A model generated the notes under the pieces. The model saw only the letters and a program-made list of their open reading frames with translations, ran no database searches and was not told the origin of the DNA. Positions 44,413 through 53,877 of a stretch of DNA of 64,000 nucleotides are shown in pieces; the stretch's first letter is position 1, and the number at the start of each line of letters is the position of its first letter. Source of the stretch: Flectonema sp. DT1601 (lineage: Eukaryota > Euglenozoa > Diplonemea > Diplonemida > Diplonemidae); contig OZ025795.1 in the NCBI GenBank assembly GCA_964019425.1, forward strand, positions 686,001-750,000, given 5' to 3'. Position numbers and translations under genes: made by a program.

Positions 44413-46476
44413 TCACGTTGTCATCATGTTTGCTGCAGCTCGACATGATGAAGCGGTTACCTGCCTACCAAATAACTCAACTTCTTCACTGTCGGATAAC
44501 CATTCTGAGAGACGGATAAGATCAGGAGCTGCTGATGCTAACAACTCTCCATTTGAGAATTGCATTTCCAACGTCTTAATAATAACCTCAAGAGGTGACA
44601 TCATTCGACTACAAATAGAGACTGCTGGTGAGTCAAGTGAGAGGATCCACGACAGGCATTTCCAAAATTTATAATTCATTGGGAATCTCTCAATACAAAA
44701 TATTACCAAAGCAACACGTGAGAGAGTCTGACCACTGATATGAATAACTTCATACTCTTTTAGTAATAAAGATAAGTTAGAGATTAACATCATTTGATCT
44801 TCTCCGCATTCACCTAACGAAATATTATTAGAACTTATCGCGTGATGGAATAATTCTTTTCCCAAATTTGGTGAAATGCGAGCCTTCAACACCATCGCTG
44901 GACAACAATCCGATGAATAACTTAAGACGGCCATACTCGTGTCGCAATCACTTACTTCTGAATAACGTAGTAGTAAGTCACACAATAAAGAAAGGTGTTT
45001 CTTTTTGGCATCAAAACTCACGCTGGATTTTATTTCTGTGAGCAGCCTGTCAGCACAAACAGCTGCATATTTCTCTGCAAGATCCCGTCCCTCGCTTAAA
45101 AAATTAATTGCAACAGCGTACCAGTTTTCACCCGAATCGGTTTCTTTACCGTTTTGTATTTGCTGAAGAACTTCGTCACCGTTTCTAGTTGCCGATACGG
45201 TGTGTTTTTGTATCAAATCTTCTACACATTTAGTGATAAATAATGTCCTCGCGTATCCTATTCCAGAAGCTAAATTCCTCCCCGTTTCGTATGGATCTAT
45301 TATTTGAATGTTCCGGAAATTGTTCTTTCCGGTTCTACGATTGCTAGAATTCGATGAAAAAATCAACTCCTCCGAGAATTGAACTGGATCAGTGATGCTG
45401 ACACACTTACCGTCAGATAGAGTTTTTATAAAGTGAAGAAGACCAAACCAATGTTTACCGAAATCGGCGTAGTCTGGCGGGTCCCAATTCATGTATTGTG
45501 GAGGAGGTAGTGTAGTTTGTGATTCAAACTGTTTTGGGTTAATGAAATCAACTAATCCCTGGTCTAGACAATATTTTATTATAATTACAGTAACAGCATA
45601 GCTACTCAACATTCCAATCTTGGGGTTAATTACTCTGCCGTTTAGTTCTGATTTTGATGTAAAAATTAACGATCTCAGTATTGAAGAATTCTTAACATAT
45701 TCACCAATGAGAGAAGTGTTTTTGATTCCGTTATTGCTGAGGGATATATCACAAGCATGTATCGGATAGCCTTCCACACCTGTGGGAGAGTATGTAATGA
45801 TCGGACTCGCTGCTTTTAAAAGTAATTCGAATCCATGATTTGTCTCATTACTGTAATTAGTTATAATCTGATAGAGTTCTGTTAACGATGACCTCTGTTG
45901 ATCTATTGAAGGGTTGGGATGTTTAGAGTCGCTCACGTAAAGGTCAATATCACTAGTGGTGCTAGCAGTGTGTTGTGCACACGATCCAAAAATAAAAATT
46001 GAAAACCGATCGTTTGAAGTTTTATTTATTATGTTTTCGAGAAGTTGAGGGATTTCACATTTTTTATTAAAAACGATTCGATCTTGGCAGGCTACTCGAC
46101 GTAGTAGTGTTTTTCCGATGGTATGAAACGATGTCGAAGAGGTGACGATATTACTTCTGCACTCCGATAGTATATTTATGTGTTGATGTTTAATATGGAG
46201 GTCTAGGTCTGGAACTATTTCACTACACCAGTCGCAGTAGTAATTCCAAAATCGAATATTCCAAAATAAATAATTTGATACTACCGTTGCTTTTATTGGT
46301 TCTCTCTCAGAGAGTTTCATTCCGTCCATTTTATTTGAAAATTGTATTGCAGATGTTTCTTCTTTGAAACGAATACAACCGACTCCAATATCTTCAACTT
46401 CTCCACAGCGTGTGGCTAACACTCGGAGATCGTCTTCGCTGAGTTCTTCACATCCTTTTAGTTTACAAACTCTCAT
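44413..46476 (-). CDS. RRM/zinc-finger terminal nucleotidyltransferase (TUT1-like)
   Basis: A 687-aa protein. An N-terminal RRM-like fold (residues 1-68; VCKLKGCEELSEDDLRVLATR, GVGCIRFK) is followed by a zinc finger (C81, C84, H94/H97, H99). The nucleotidyltransferase core has FGSCAQHTASTTSDIDLYV with catalytic D176 and D178 and a third Asp at 243 (HACDISL). A PAP-associated segment includes DYADFGKHWFGLLHFI. TUT1, which adds U to U6 snRNA, combines the same modules, though in human TUT1 the finger precedes the RRM. Cytoplasmic poly(U) or poly(A) polymerases of the DNA-polymerase-beta family are alternatives. The C-terminal 250 residues are helical and unassigned. TTTTACAG|GTCATAG about 37 bases before the ATG may be the acceptor. 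Confidence 0.78.
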   Translation of the reverse strand: MRVCKLKGCEELSEDDLRVLATRCGEVEDIGVGCIRFKEETSAIQFSNKMDGMKLSEREPIKATVVSNYLFWNIRFWNYYCDWCSEIVPDLDLHIKHQHINILSECRSNIVTSSTSFHTIGKTLLRRVACQDRIVFNKKCEIPQLLENIINKTSNDRFSIFIFGSCAQHTASTTSDIDLYVSDSKHPNPSIDQQRSSLTELYQIITNYSNETNHGFELLLKAASPIITYSPTGVEGYPIHACDISLSNNGIKNTSLIGEYVKNSSILRSLIFTSKSELNGRVINPKIGMLSSYAVTVIIIKYCLDQGLVDFINPKQFESQTTLPPPQYMNWDPPDYADFGKHWFGLLHFIKTLSDGKCVSITDPVQFSEELIFSSNSSNRRTGKNNFRNIQIIDPYETGRNLASGIGYARTLFITKCVEDLIQKHTVSATRNGDEVLQQIQNGKETDSGENWYAVAINFLSEGRDLAEKYAAVCADRLLTEIKSSVSFDAKKKHLSLLCDLLLRYSEVSDCDTSMAVLSYSSDCCPAMVLKARISPNLGKELFHHAISSNNISLGECGEDQMMLISNLSLLLKEYEVIHISGQTLSRVALVIFCIERFPMNYKFWKCLSWILSLDSPAVSICSRMMSPLEVIIKTLEMQFSNGELLASAAPDLIRLSEWLSDSEEVELFGRQVTASSCRAAANMMTT

Positions 46477-46685
46477 TGCGTTGAGGATGTGTTCTCGATT
46501 GGTATCTATGACCTGTAAAATAATAATGAAATTACTTAACTGTTTTTAATTATAATAGGCTGTCGGGTTTTCTATGGATCTATTGAAACGTAACTTCTTT
46601 TTGGTTAACAAGAAAAAGAAAAAAGAAAAATGGTGGTGGCTACCACCTGCCAGATATTACAAATAAATTAACTACCCTTCTCACT

Positions 46686-46720
<35 letters not shown>

Positions 46721-46783
46721 CAAAAATTAAACGAAAAAATTATAAACAAATAGGAGCAAAGAAACGACTGAGAGACAGGGGTA
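46477..46783. other. Intergenic with T30 run
   Basis: Spacer containing a T run of about 30 bases at 46691-46720. No gene or RNA recognised. Confidence 0.4.
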
Positions 46784-47458
46784 CTACAAACCAAAAACCC
46801 AATGTCTTTGTTTACCTAAAGAAGAATCACACGATAATGATGTTTTCGATCTCATCGCTGACATATTTACAGAACTAGGAGACCTCGTTGGCATTGTATT
46901 CTTATTTTGTGATTGCAGCGGAGGTCTTTTCTTAACTGCCGGAGACCTATCAGCGAGCATCGCAGCGAGAGCAGAGTTTTCCTGATCAAGATCACTACAT
47001 TCCTTATTGAGTGATGTTAAGTGTTGTTGCATGTCACCAATCTTTTCAAATGCTTTTGTTACTTGAGTTTTATACGTAGATATCAGACCAGCTACTACTT
47101 CAGAATCGTCTCTCTTTGCGACTTGTGTTTCAATTGATTTTCGAAGCATTAAATTCTCAGATCGGAGAGAGAATATTTCATTTTCTAGATAATTGATTTC
47201 ACGGACTCCCGACAGAGGTGTTGGTGGTTGTGGATCTTCACAAGTTTGGTGGGAATTGGACTCATCGATCGCTGATAATTTTCTCTTAAGTGACTCAACT
47301 TCTCTGTTCTTTGATTGAATTAATAAAACAACAGCAGATCTCACACCATCGGGAAGTAGTTGAAGAGTTTCCATTTCTTCATCTTCATCAGTCATCATCT
47401 TCCCCACTACTGATGTTTGTAGTGCTGGAGGAGGTATCGGATCAGGTGGTGTCGCCAT
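46784..47458 (-). CDS. Coiled-coil protein, unknown function
   Basis: A 224-aa single-exon protein. It starts MATPPDPIPPPALQ and has coiled-coil stretches at about 45-65 (SKNREVESLKRKL) and 85-165 (EINYLENEIFSLRSENLMLRK). The tail is a basic Ser/Pro/Arg segment (PTRSPSSVNMSAMRSKTS). No family recognised. CACTACAG lies about 23 bases before the ATG. The layout of proline start, coil and basic Ser tail resembles the 444-aa and 270-aa genes of this window. Confidence 0.75.
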   Translation of the reverse strand: MATPPDPIPPPALQTSVVGKMMTDEDEEMETLQLLPDGVRSAVVLLIQSKNREVESLKRKLSAIDESNSHQTCEDPQPPTPLSGVREINYLENEIFSLRSENLMLRKSIETQVAKRDDSEVVAGLISTYKTQVTKAFEKIGDMQQHLTSLNKECSDLDQENSALAAMLADRSPAVKKRPPLQSQNKNTMPTRSPSSVNMSAMRSKTSLSCDSSLGKQRHWVFGL

Positions 47459-47564
47459 ATTACTTGTCTCCCACCTCTCTGTAGTGAAAAGAACAGTTGA
47501 AATAAGAAATCTCTAAATACTAATCTCTTCAACGGTTGGTACAAACCACTGCCGATACATGCGA

Positions 47565-47751
47565 CTATTTTGTTTTCTTTTTTATCGTTTCAATCTCTTC
47601 CTCGGGTAATTCGATTGTAAATTGAACAACACAACCAGCGACAAGTATTGCGGCTTCTTAAAGATGGTAAAACATCTCATCCAATCCTTTTTCTCTAATG
47701 TCAAAACTAGACTGAAAGCAATGCGAATAGTTATTAATTGATTGAAATAAA
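47565..47751 (-). other. Coding-like tail of uncertain structure
   Basis: Downstream of the 83-aa stop, one minus frame reads EKGLDEMFYHL, a TAA, then EAAILVAGCVVQFTIELPEEEIETIKKKTK and a TAG. Its composition is protein-like on both sides of the TAA. It could be an alternative last exon, part of a small unseen gene, or decay. A second frame gives a basic, less convincing reading. Confidence 0.3.
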
Positions 47752-48003
47752 TTAAAAGAAGTCCTTCCAAGATTCCATTCCCATGGCAACAGCCTTACCT
47801 GTTGAAATGCTATCTTTGGGTTCACCAAATTTATAATCCCAATGAGCTATGTAATGCTTCACACTTGGATCAACGGATCCGTCACTCTTGGTCTTCACAA
47901 CATAACGTCCACCTGATCTACCGATTGCCCATTTATCTTTCTTTAAGTCAACCACTAATCGTTTGTCTGTAGAGTGATCTACTGTAGCTGCTTTTGTTTC
48001 CAT
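47752..48003 (-). CDS. Small 83-aa protein, possibly with an alternative C-terminus
   Basis: ATG at 48003 (METKAATVDHSTDKRL) and TAA at 47752 give 83 aa: KDKWAIGRSGGRYVVKTKSDG ... HWDYKFGEPKD ... MESWKDFF. I recognise no family. An alternative splice from donor CAACAG|GTAAGG (intron from 47798) to ATCTTTAAG (ending 47657) would replace the last 15 residues with a coding-like tail, AAILVAGCVVQFTIELPEE..., ending at TAG 47565, total 98 aa in frame. That acceptor is atypical for this genome. The unspliced form is the simpler reading. Confidence 0.65.
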   Translation of the reverse strand: METKAATVDHSTDKRLVVDLKKDKWAIGRSGGRYVVKTKSDGSVDPSVKHYIAHWDYKFGEPKDSISTGKAVAMGMESWKDFF

Positions 48004-48088
48004 CACTCATGTAGTGTAATACTTTGATAGGGAGAGAGAGAGAGATAATAAATAATTAAATCTCTCAATAACATAAAGGAATTCAACA

Positions 48089-49042
48089 CTAATTATGAAG
48101 TGCCTCCGGAACACTAAATATATTATCAACAATCTGAACATGTGTAAACTTCGATGCTAAGGCAGGATGAGGATGAGGAATCCGAGAAGCGATTAAACCA
48201 AATGAGGGATTGCCGTCAATCTTCCAATTGAGGATTTCTTTAGTTATGTCATCAGGTGATTTATTATAATTAGATCGATTCGATACGTTCATCATCTTTG
48301 ATAACATCCCATCAACAGTCCTAACAAACGACATGTGATGCATCACAACTTCATTTTCACTAAATATTTTCAACTTTGATGTCCCAGCCAAGACTCTCGT
48401 AGGATCCACAGAAACAGGAAACGGATGTGCCAACTTAAACATAGCACCAGATTCTATTTCTGGTAGATTTCCTGTTATTTTATAAATAAAAGGAACATAA
48501 GCAGAATTGTCAACTGGTTTCAATTGGTATTTCGATGTTTTAAAATATTGATACATCAGACAAGCAGATGCATCGTATTGAGGATTTCGAATGAGAAAAT
48601 CTTTTGCGAACTTAATTTGTGAAGACACATAGAACTCATCAGCGTCTATTGAAATCAGATGAGAACAACCAGCAGAGAGACATAGTTGATGACCGATGTT
48701 TCTTTTCATTAATTCATTAAAGAATTGTTCACCAATTGATTGCAGACCATCATTTCCAATATTAACATTTGAGTATTCACTTAACAAGTTAAACCTTTCT
48801 TCAATTGAAAATGTTTTTGTTTTATATTCAATCACTTTGTCAACTAAACCTGATTCTGATAATTCTTGTAAAATCGGAAGTAGTTTGTCACTGGCTTTAC
48901 ATCCGAAATTACTTGTTTTTTGATATACTATGGCAATGTAATCAACTTCTCGGCGAATACTTTTAATGCTGCTTTGGAGCAGCTCTTCCCCATCAAATAT
49001 ATTATACGCAGCTCCCAATCGAATCCCTGGAAGTCGAGGCAT
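48089..49042 (-). CDS. GT2-like glycosyltransferase
   Basis: A 317-aa protein. I start at ATG 49042 (MPRLPGIRLGAAYNIFDG) because TTTTATTATACAG immediately precedes it; the longer frame to 49105 would include that acceptor and a T-rich tract. The pattern is that of glycosyltransferases that describe wounds or packaging of sugar donors: AAYNIFDGEELLQSSIKSIR, VDYIAIVYQ, then LISIDADEFYV with D133 and D135 as the metal-binding DxD, and VVMHHMSFVR near the C-terminus as a likely histidine motif. No signal peptide or membrane segment is visible. Donor and acceptor are unknown. Confidence 0.72.
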   Translation of the reverse strand: MPRLPGIRLGAAYNIFDGEELLQSSIKSIRREVDYIAIVYQKTSNFGCKASDKLLPILQELSESGLVDKVIEYKTKTFSIEERFNLLSEYSNVNIGNDGLQSIGEQFFNELMKRNIGHQLCLSAGCSHLISIDADEFYVSSQIKFAKDFLIRNPQYDASACLMYQYFKTSKYQLKPVDNSAYVPFIYKITGNLPEIESGAMFKLAHPFPVSVDPTRVLAGTSKLKIFSENEVVMHHMSFVRTVDGMLSKMMNVSNRSNYNKSPDDITKEILNWKIDGNPSFGLIASRIPHPHPALASKFTHVQIVDNIFSVPEALHN

Positions 49043-49438
49043 ACCTGTATAATAAAAATAGGAATAATTTTTTTTTTTTTTTCCATATTTTTGAATCTCA
49101 TTCACAACAATAGCTGAGCCTTTTTGTTTTCATTTGCTACTTTTTTTTTGATAGCCGGTATTGGTACCGGCGGGCAGCAAACTGAAAACCGACGACAAGC
49201 TATAGCAAAACAACACGGATGAAAGAAGATTCACAAGTTTGAGTCTAAAATAAAAATCAATGCTTTGATGGGGGTGGGACATTATTTTTATTCCATTGCC
49301 CAAAAAAAAAAAAATGCAAATCATTTTTTTGATAAAATTCAAAAGACTTTAATTACATAATAATATAAAAGAAAATTTAAAAAAAAAAAGAATGTGTTCA
49401 AAAAACTTTTTTTTTTTTTTTCCCTTCTTATTCGATTT

Positions 49439-50326
49439 TTACTGCTCCTTCTTCTTACCACCAGCAACTTCCTTGATCTTGGCGATGATTGGTTTTAGCC
49501 AGTAGACTTGAAGTAACCATCCACCAGAAAATGCTGTCAACACTGTTGCAGCTACTGGGTATGGAAGATGGCATTTTGATGAATCCTCAATAAAGTACGA
49601 GATATTCATAGCTAAACCATATCCGAAAAAGAATATTCTCACTACAACAAACGTTATAATAAACAACAAACCAGATAACAAATGAAGTTTTCTGGCACTC
49701 TTTAAATGAGAAGTAATGATGTTGATATTTAGAGGAATGGTCGACAGTTCCATTGAAATAGCGTAAACAGCTAATTCAGAAAAACTGTTTGTTCCACTTA
49801 AGAGAAGAGCAAGTGATAGAAAGACGATGTGATGGGCGATTTTGTCAAATCCATGCTCCCATCTTAATATCCACATCACAGTAATGTAAGCAGCGTATCC
49901 AGTGAAAACAAAACCTACGCATGAGTTTGCGTTACTGATGTCAATCCAATCTTGGTTTCCCTTAAAAGCATCAGGATGACCGAGTAGTGCAGCATGAGAT
50001 AATTCATAAACATTACTATTAAACACTCCATTCAATGCTGCTGGTCCCATGTATGAATGAATCATAACTCCAACTACTCCGAATGAGACCTCTTTTGCCA
50101 GGTCATCACCTGAGGATTTTCCAGGTGCTGCTTCCCATTTCCTTACGACTGGTCTAATTAAGAAGTACACCAAGTGTACCGTTATAAATAATACGATCGC
50201 TACAATCGGTGAAATCTTAATCATATCGTCAACTGTCATTAAACCTCTTCCAGCCTCCCATCCTAATAACCCCATCACTGGGTCATTCGATGGATGAACT
50301 CTGAAACTTGAAAGCAGTCCCCACAT
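49439..50326 (-). CDS. TLC-domain membrane protein
   Basis: A 295-aa multi-pass protein. Hydrophobic spans occur around residues 39-60, 80-95, 142-160, 168-190, 195-215, 220-245 and 260-280. WEHGFDKIAHHIVFLSLALL carries the HH-containing signature of TRAM-LAG1-CLN8 proteins, preceded by MIHSYMGPAALNG and a WI/HP loop. The C-terminus GGKKKEQ is a lysine-rich ER-retrieval-like end. It resembles TLCD4/TMEM56-type proteins more than ceramide synthases. CTTATCAG precedes the ATG by about 22 bases. Confidence 0.7.
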   Translation of the reverse strand: MWGLLSSFRVHPSNDPVMGLLGWEAGRGLMTVDDMIKISPIVAIVLFITVHLVYFLIRPVVRKWEAAPGKSSGDDLAKEVSFGVVGVMIHSYMGPAALNGVFNSNVYELSHAALLGHPDAFKGNQDWIDISNANSCVGFVFTGYAAYITVMWILRWEHGFDKIAHHIVFLSLALLLSGTNSFSELAVYAISMELSTIPLNINIITSHLKSARKLHLLSGLLFIITFVVVRIFFFGYGLAMNISYFIEDSSKCHLPYPVAATVLTAFSGGWLLQVYWLKPIIAKIKEVAGGKKKEQ

Positions 50327-51666
50327 TAGTTATTTTCTTTGATTAACCTGATAAGAAGCTTAACAATTAACTTGATGTTCGTTCTGTAGTTCAGTTCTTT
50401 TCGATATCACTTATTATTAACCTGAAGAAGAGGGAAAAAGAAAAACAGAAAAGAAAACCAACAACAATAACAAATAAACCAAAGAAAACGTAGGTCCACC
50501 AAGTGATCACCTGATGTTGTTTTATTATCAACAGGAAGACTTCGTAGATCTTCTTTGAAAATTTTATTTGCTTACCATTCTGCAAGCTTTTGATGCCCTC
50601 TCTAAGAGGCTTGAACTCACAGATAATAATAACGTGGAATTAAATTGAGGTAAGGGACGGAAGCAAGAGGGACAAAAAAAAAAAAGAAAAACACATAAAA
50701 TGCGCAACAACAGAGGCTGTCAAAATTAAATTTCTTATTATTTATTCACCCGGTGCGGCAAGATATCAATACCCGTGACACGATCTGAGAGAGAATTTAC
50801 CGTCCGTATTGTTTTGATACCACGAAAGCTGGATGACATACGATGTGTAATTAAATAAAATTACCAAAAAGAGATGAACTATGTGTTGAAAGCATCGTGA
50901 CCTCTTCACGCAGTTCAAACCTTACGTTACAAAATTGCGGACAAGAATGTACGTGTCCTACAAATAAGAAAAAAATGAAAACTTTTTTTATTGACTTAAC
51001 CAAAAAAAACGAAAAAAGACGAAAACTAAAAAAAAAGAAAGAAGAAAAAAAAACTAATCGACACATCTCAATAATGAATACCCAGCTCCACTGAATAATC
51101 CAACATTGCTGCAAAATATGAGTCCTCTGAGGACTCAACTCAAACAGCAGCAACAGGAATTGGATGGTAAAAACTACAAAAGACATTACTTTTTTTTTTT
51201 TTTTTAAAGTTTTTTTACTCATAATTTTTTTTTTTATTTGTACGCCAAACCGGTGCAAAAAAAATCAAATAAAAGGAACATGTAAAGTATTCTCTTTCTA
51301 ACGAAAACAACCAACAGGCTTTTTTGTTTACAATAATAAAAAATAATTATACTTTTCAAATGAAAAAAAACTTTTCTGAAAAAAAAACTGTAAGAATAGT
51401 AGTGATCTGTGAAAAATAAAAGTTTTTTTTTTTCTACTTTAAAAAAAATAAATAAAAGAGGAATTTCGAATAGCAATCGACACTGTCACACTGCAACAGG
51501 CAGCAGTGTAGCAATAAGTGAAAGCAAGGCGAGCAGGTCGGTATCAGTGCACCTTGAAATAGAGAAAATACGTATTCCTGTAAAGGGATATATCAGTATG
51601 CGGTAAAGTTTTAAAATAAAATAAAAAGGAATAATAACTCAAACCAGAACTACAGACCGTTTCTGA
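50327..51666. other. Gap with possible small membrane ORF
   Basis: About 1.3 kb with many A/T runs. At 50391-50585 the minus strand has a 64-codon frame with a hydrophobic span (WWTYVFFGLFVIVVGFLF) but no ATG and no identifiable upstream exon. Its T-rich codons overlap a probable acceptor (TTCTTCAG). I cannot support a gene. The ORFs at 50851-51476 are homopolymer-derived. Confidence 0.35.
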
Positions 51667-53692
51667 CTACTTACACTTAACTCTGTTGGGGAAGCTCAGC
51701 GTGCGATCTTTTGTTATCAGATCAATGTTTAATCTGGTTTGTTATTAAATTGAGTAACGCAAAGTGATATTAACAAGACAAGATAAGTACATACCCAGGT
51801 GGTCGTTGACGCCTTCTGATCGATATTGAAACATCATCAGTCGTATTGTCTACAGTTGTTGAGTTGTTGACTGGAGTTTCAACAACAACAGCAAACGAAG
51901 GAGGATCAATTGGTAATAGTTGAGGAGTGTATCGGAGTTGTTGTTTTTCACATGGTTCGAGAATTTCTCGATGTTGGTCTTCACGACGACGAATAAATAT
52001 TCCAACAAATCCCTTTATCGCAATCGTTAAATTAAAAACAACAGAAGTCATCAACAACATGAAACTCCCATTATCGTTATGTGAAATAGAACTTACCAAC
52101 AACAACGTTACCTGAACCAGTAATTGAGGTACACATATCACTAACTGACAAAGCATGTTATTATAAACAAGGAGGTCATACATTCCAGAACGTAGGACAG
52201 GTTTACCTCCGCTTAGGACCAAAAGGATGGTTGAAACACAAAACCAAATATCGTATGCAATTGGAATTATTCGAAATCGGGGAGAAGCTGCTGCTCTAAC
52301 CTCAGCTGATGTTTCTTTTCTTACTAATAAAAACCACACAAAAACATGACCAAATAGCAAACACACTAGCATCACTCCTGTTTGGTACCAAAGCTTTTCC
52401 TTTGCCAATGTAACAACCCATAATATACTTGATAGTTGAGCTAGAGTTAATAAGATATTGTTAATAGCAGAGTCTACCATTCTCCTCCTCCACAGAGCTC
52501 CAAGAGGAAAACTTCTTTTACTCTCGAGTACTAACGCTTCTACTTCATGAAGACCTCTGGCTTCGATTGCTTGTTGCGCATCAGGATCAATTTTCAATTT
52601 TGAAATTCCTAACAACAATTTAACAATACCAAGACATGGCACAGCACTTTGAACAGCCATCGCTAACGGAGGTATTGAAGCCCCCAACTTCTTATTTGGT
52701 TCCAAAGGAGTTGGAGTCTCAGCAGATATTAATAACCTAACTATTTGTTCACAACCAGTATCAACAGCATGTTGTAATGGGGTTAGTAAGAACCCTCTAT
52801 TGATGTCTATCTTTGGATGTGACAGAAGTAATATTAACATCGGAACGGCTCGTAAGTTGACAGCTCTACAGAGAGGTGTTGAACCCACCCCACCACAAAA
52901 CTTATTAACATTAACTCGTTTGTGTGATAATAAAAGTTTTGCAATCGAGTAGTGTTCTTCATTTCCGATAGCTCGATAAAGAGCACCTCCTTTATTTGGA
53001 TTTATACGTTCACTCTGAAGTAGAACTTTAACAAGTTCGTAGTTACCAAATTCAACTGCTCTCGCAACTGGACTTCCTTTATTGACATCCGTGACTGGGC
53101 TGAGTAGAAGTAATTTAGTCATCCTGACGTCTTGTTTAAGTACTGCTTCGCATACTGGGGCTCTAGCGATTGTCGTGAAATCAACCATCGGGAATAGTAT
53201 CATTGTTTTTAATACTCCCAAGTCTCCAACACCAATAGCAGTACTCAAAGCATTAGTAGTTAGAAGCAGTTCCTTTGTTAAGACGTGAGTTCGAAGTAAA
53301 TCAACAGCAGTATCGTGAGAACCTTTTTGTAATAATTCGATAAACTGATGTTCAAGAGTAGGATCAACCTTTGATCGGTCAATTTGATGAGGGTTCTTAA
53401 ACCTTGAAACTCTGTTCAAGACGAGGATATCTTCCTTCGCATCATTTCGTAGGTTGACGTCTGAGAGTTTAGCAGGAGTGACACTATCAGCCATTCCACA
53501 GGGTGGAGGTACTATAAAAACAGAGCTCTTAGGAGACTTCTTATCCTCTTTATCACTTCCTTTCGTAGTTGGAATATCGAAAGTCACACCTCTCGGAGAA
53601 ACAACTCTCTCACATTTCGTATCGTCACTCGCTGGTATTTCCTCCAGCTCTTGACCGTTCTCTTTGTCTTCCTCCAGCCCGTCGGCCGGCAT
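51667..53692 (-). CDS. Ankyrin-repeat multi-pass membrane protein
   Basis: Two exons, 51795-53692 and a 16-base last exon 51667-51682, with a 112-base intron (GTATGTACTT...CCAACAG), giving 637 aa ending RPPGVKCK. After an acidic N-terminus, ankyrin-type repeats span about 115-385 (VARAVEFGNYELVKVLLQSERINPN, STPLCRAVNLRAVPMLILLLSHPKIDIN, TPLQHAVDTGCEQIVRLLIS). About 410-585 holds roughly six hydrophobic segments (TLAQLSSILWVVTLA, GVMLVCLLFGHVFVWFLLV, YDIWFCVSTILLVL, LVICVPQLLVQVTLLLV, LLMTSVVFNLTIAI). The tail is Thr/Asn rich. The topology recalls ankyrin-bearing channels or XK-like proteins but no selectivity filter or catalytic motif is seen. Confidence 0.78.
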
Positions 53693-53877
53693 ATTGGAAC
53701 CCCCTCTCCCTAGTTAATAAAAGTATAATTAATTTGCATGGAAATAGACAACAAATACTTGTCAGGTCAGAGAATTCTGAAGAAATAAAAGTTTACAGAA
53801 GGAGTGCCGTCTCGTTGTGGGATCCGGACGATCCTGAGCGCAAGTTAATACTTGCGATTTCTTAGATAAGAAGAATT

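Noticed and set aside
50391-50585. 64-codon hydrophobic ORF
   Set aside because: Starts at TTG, no ATG or upstream exon found, and the hydrophobic codons coincide with a T-rich acceptor tract.
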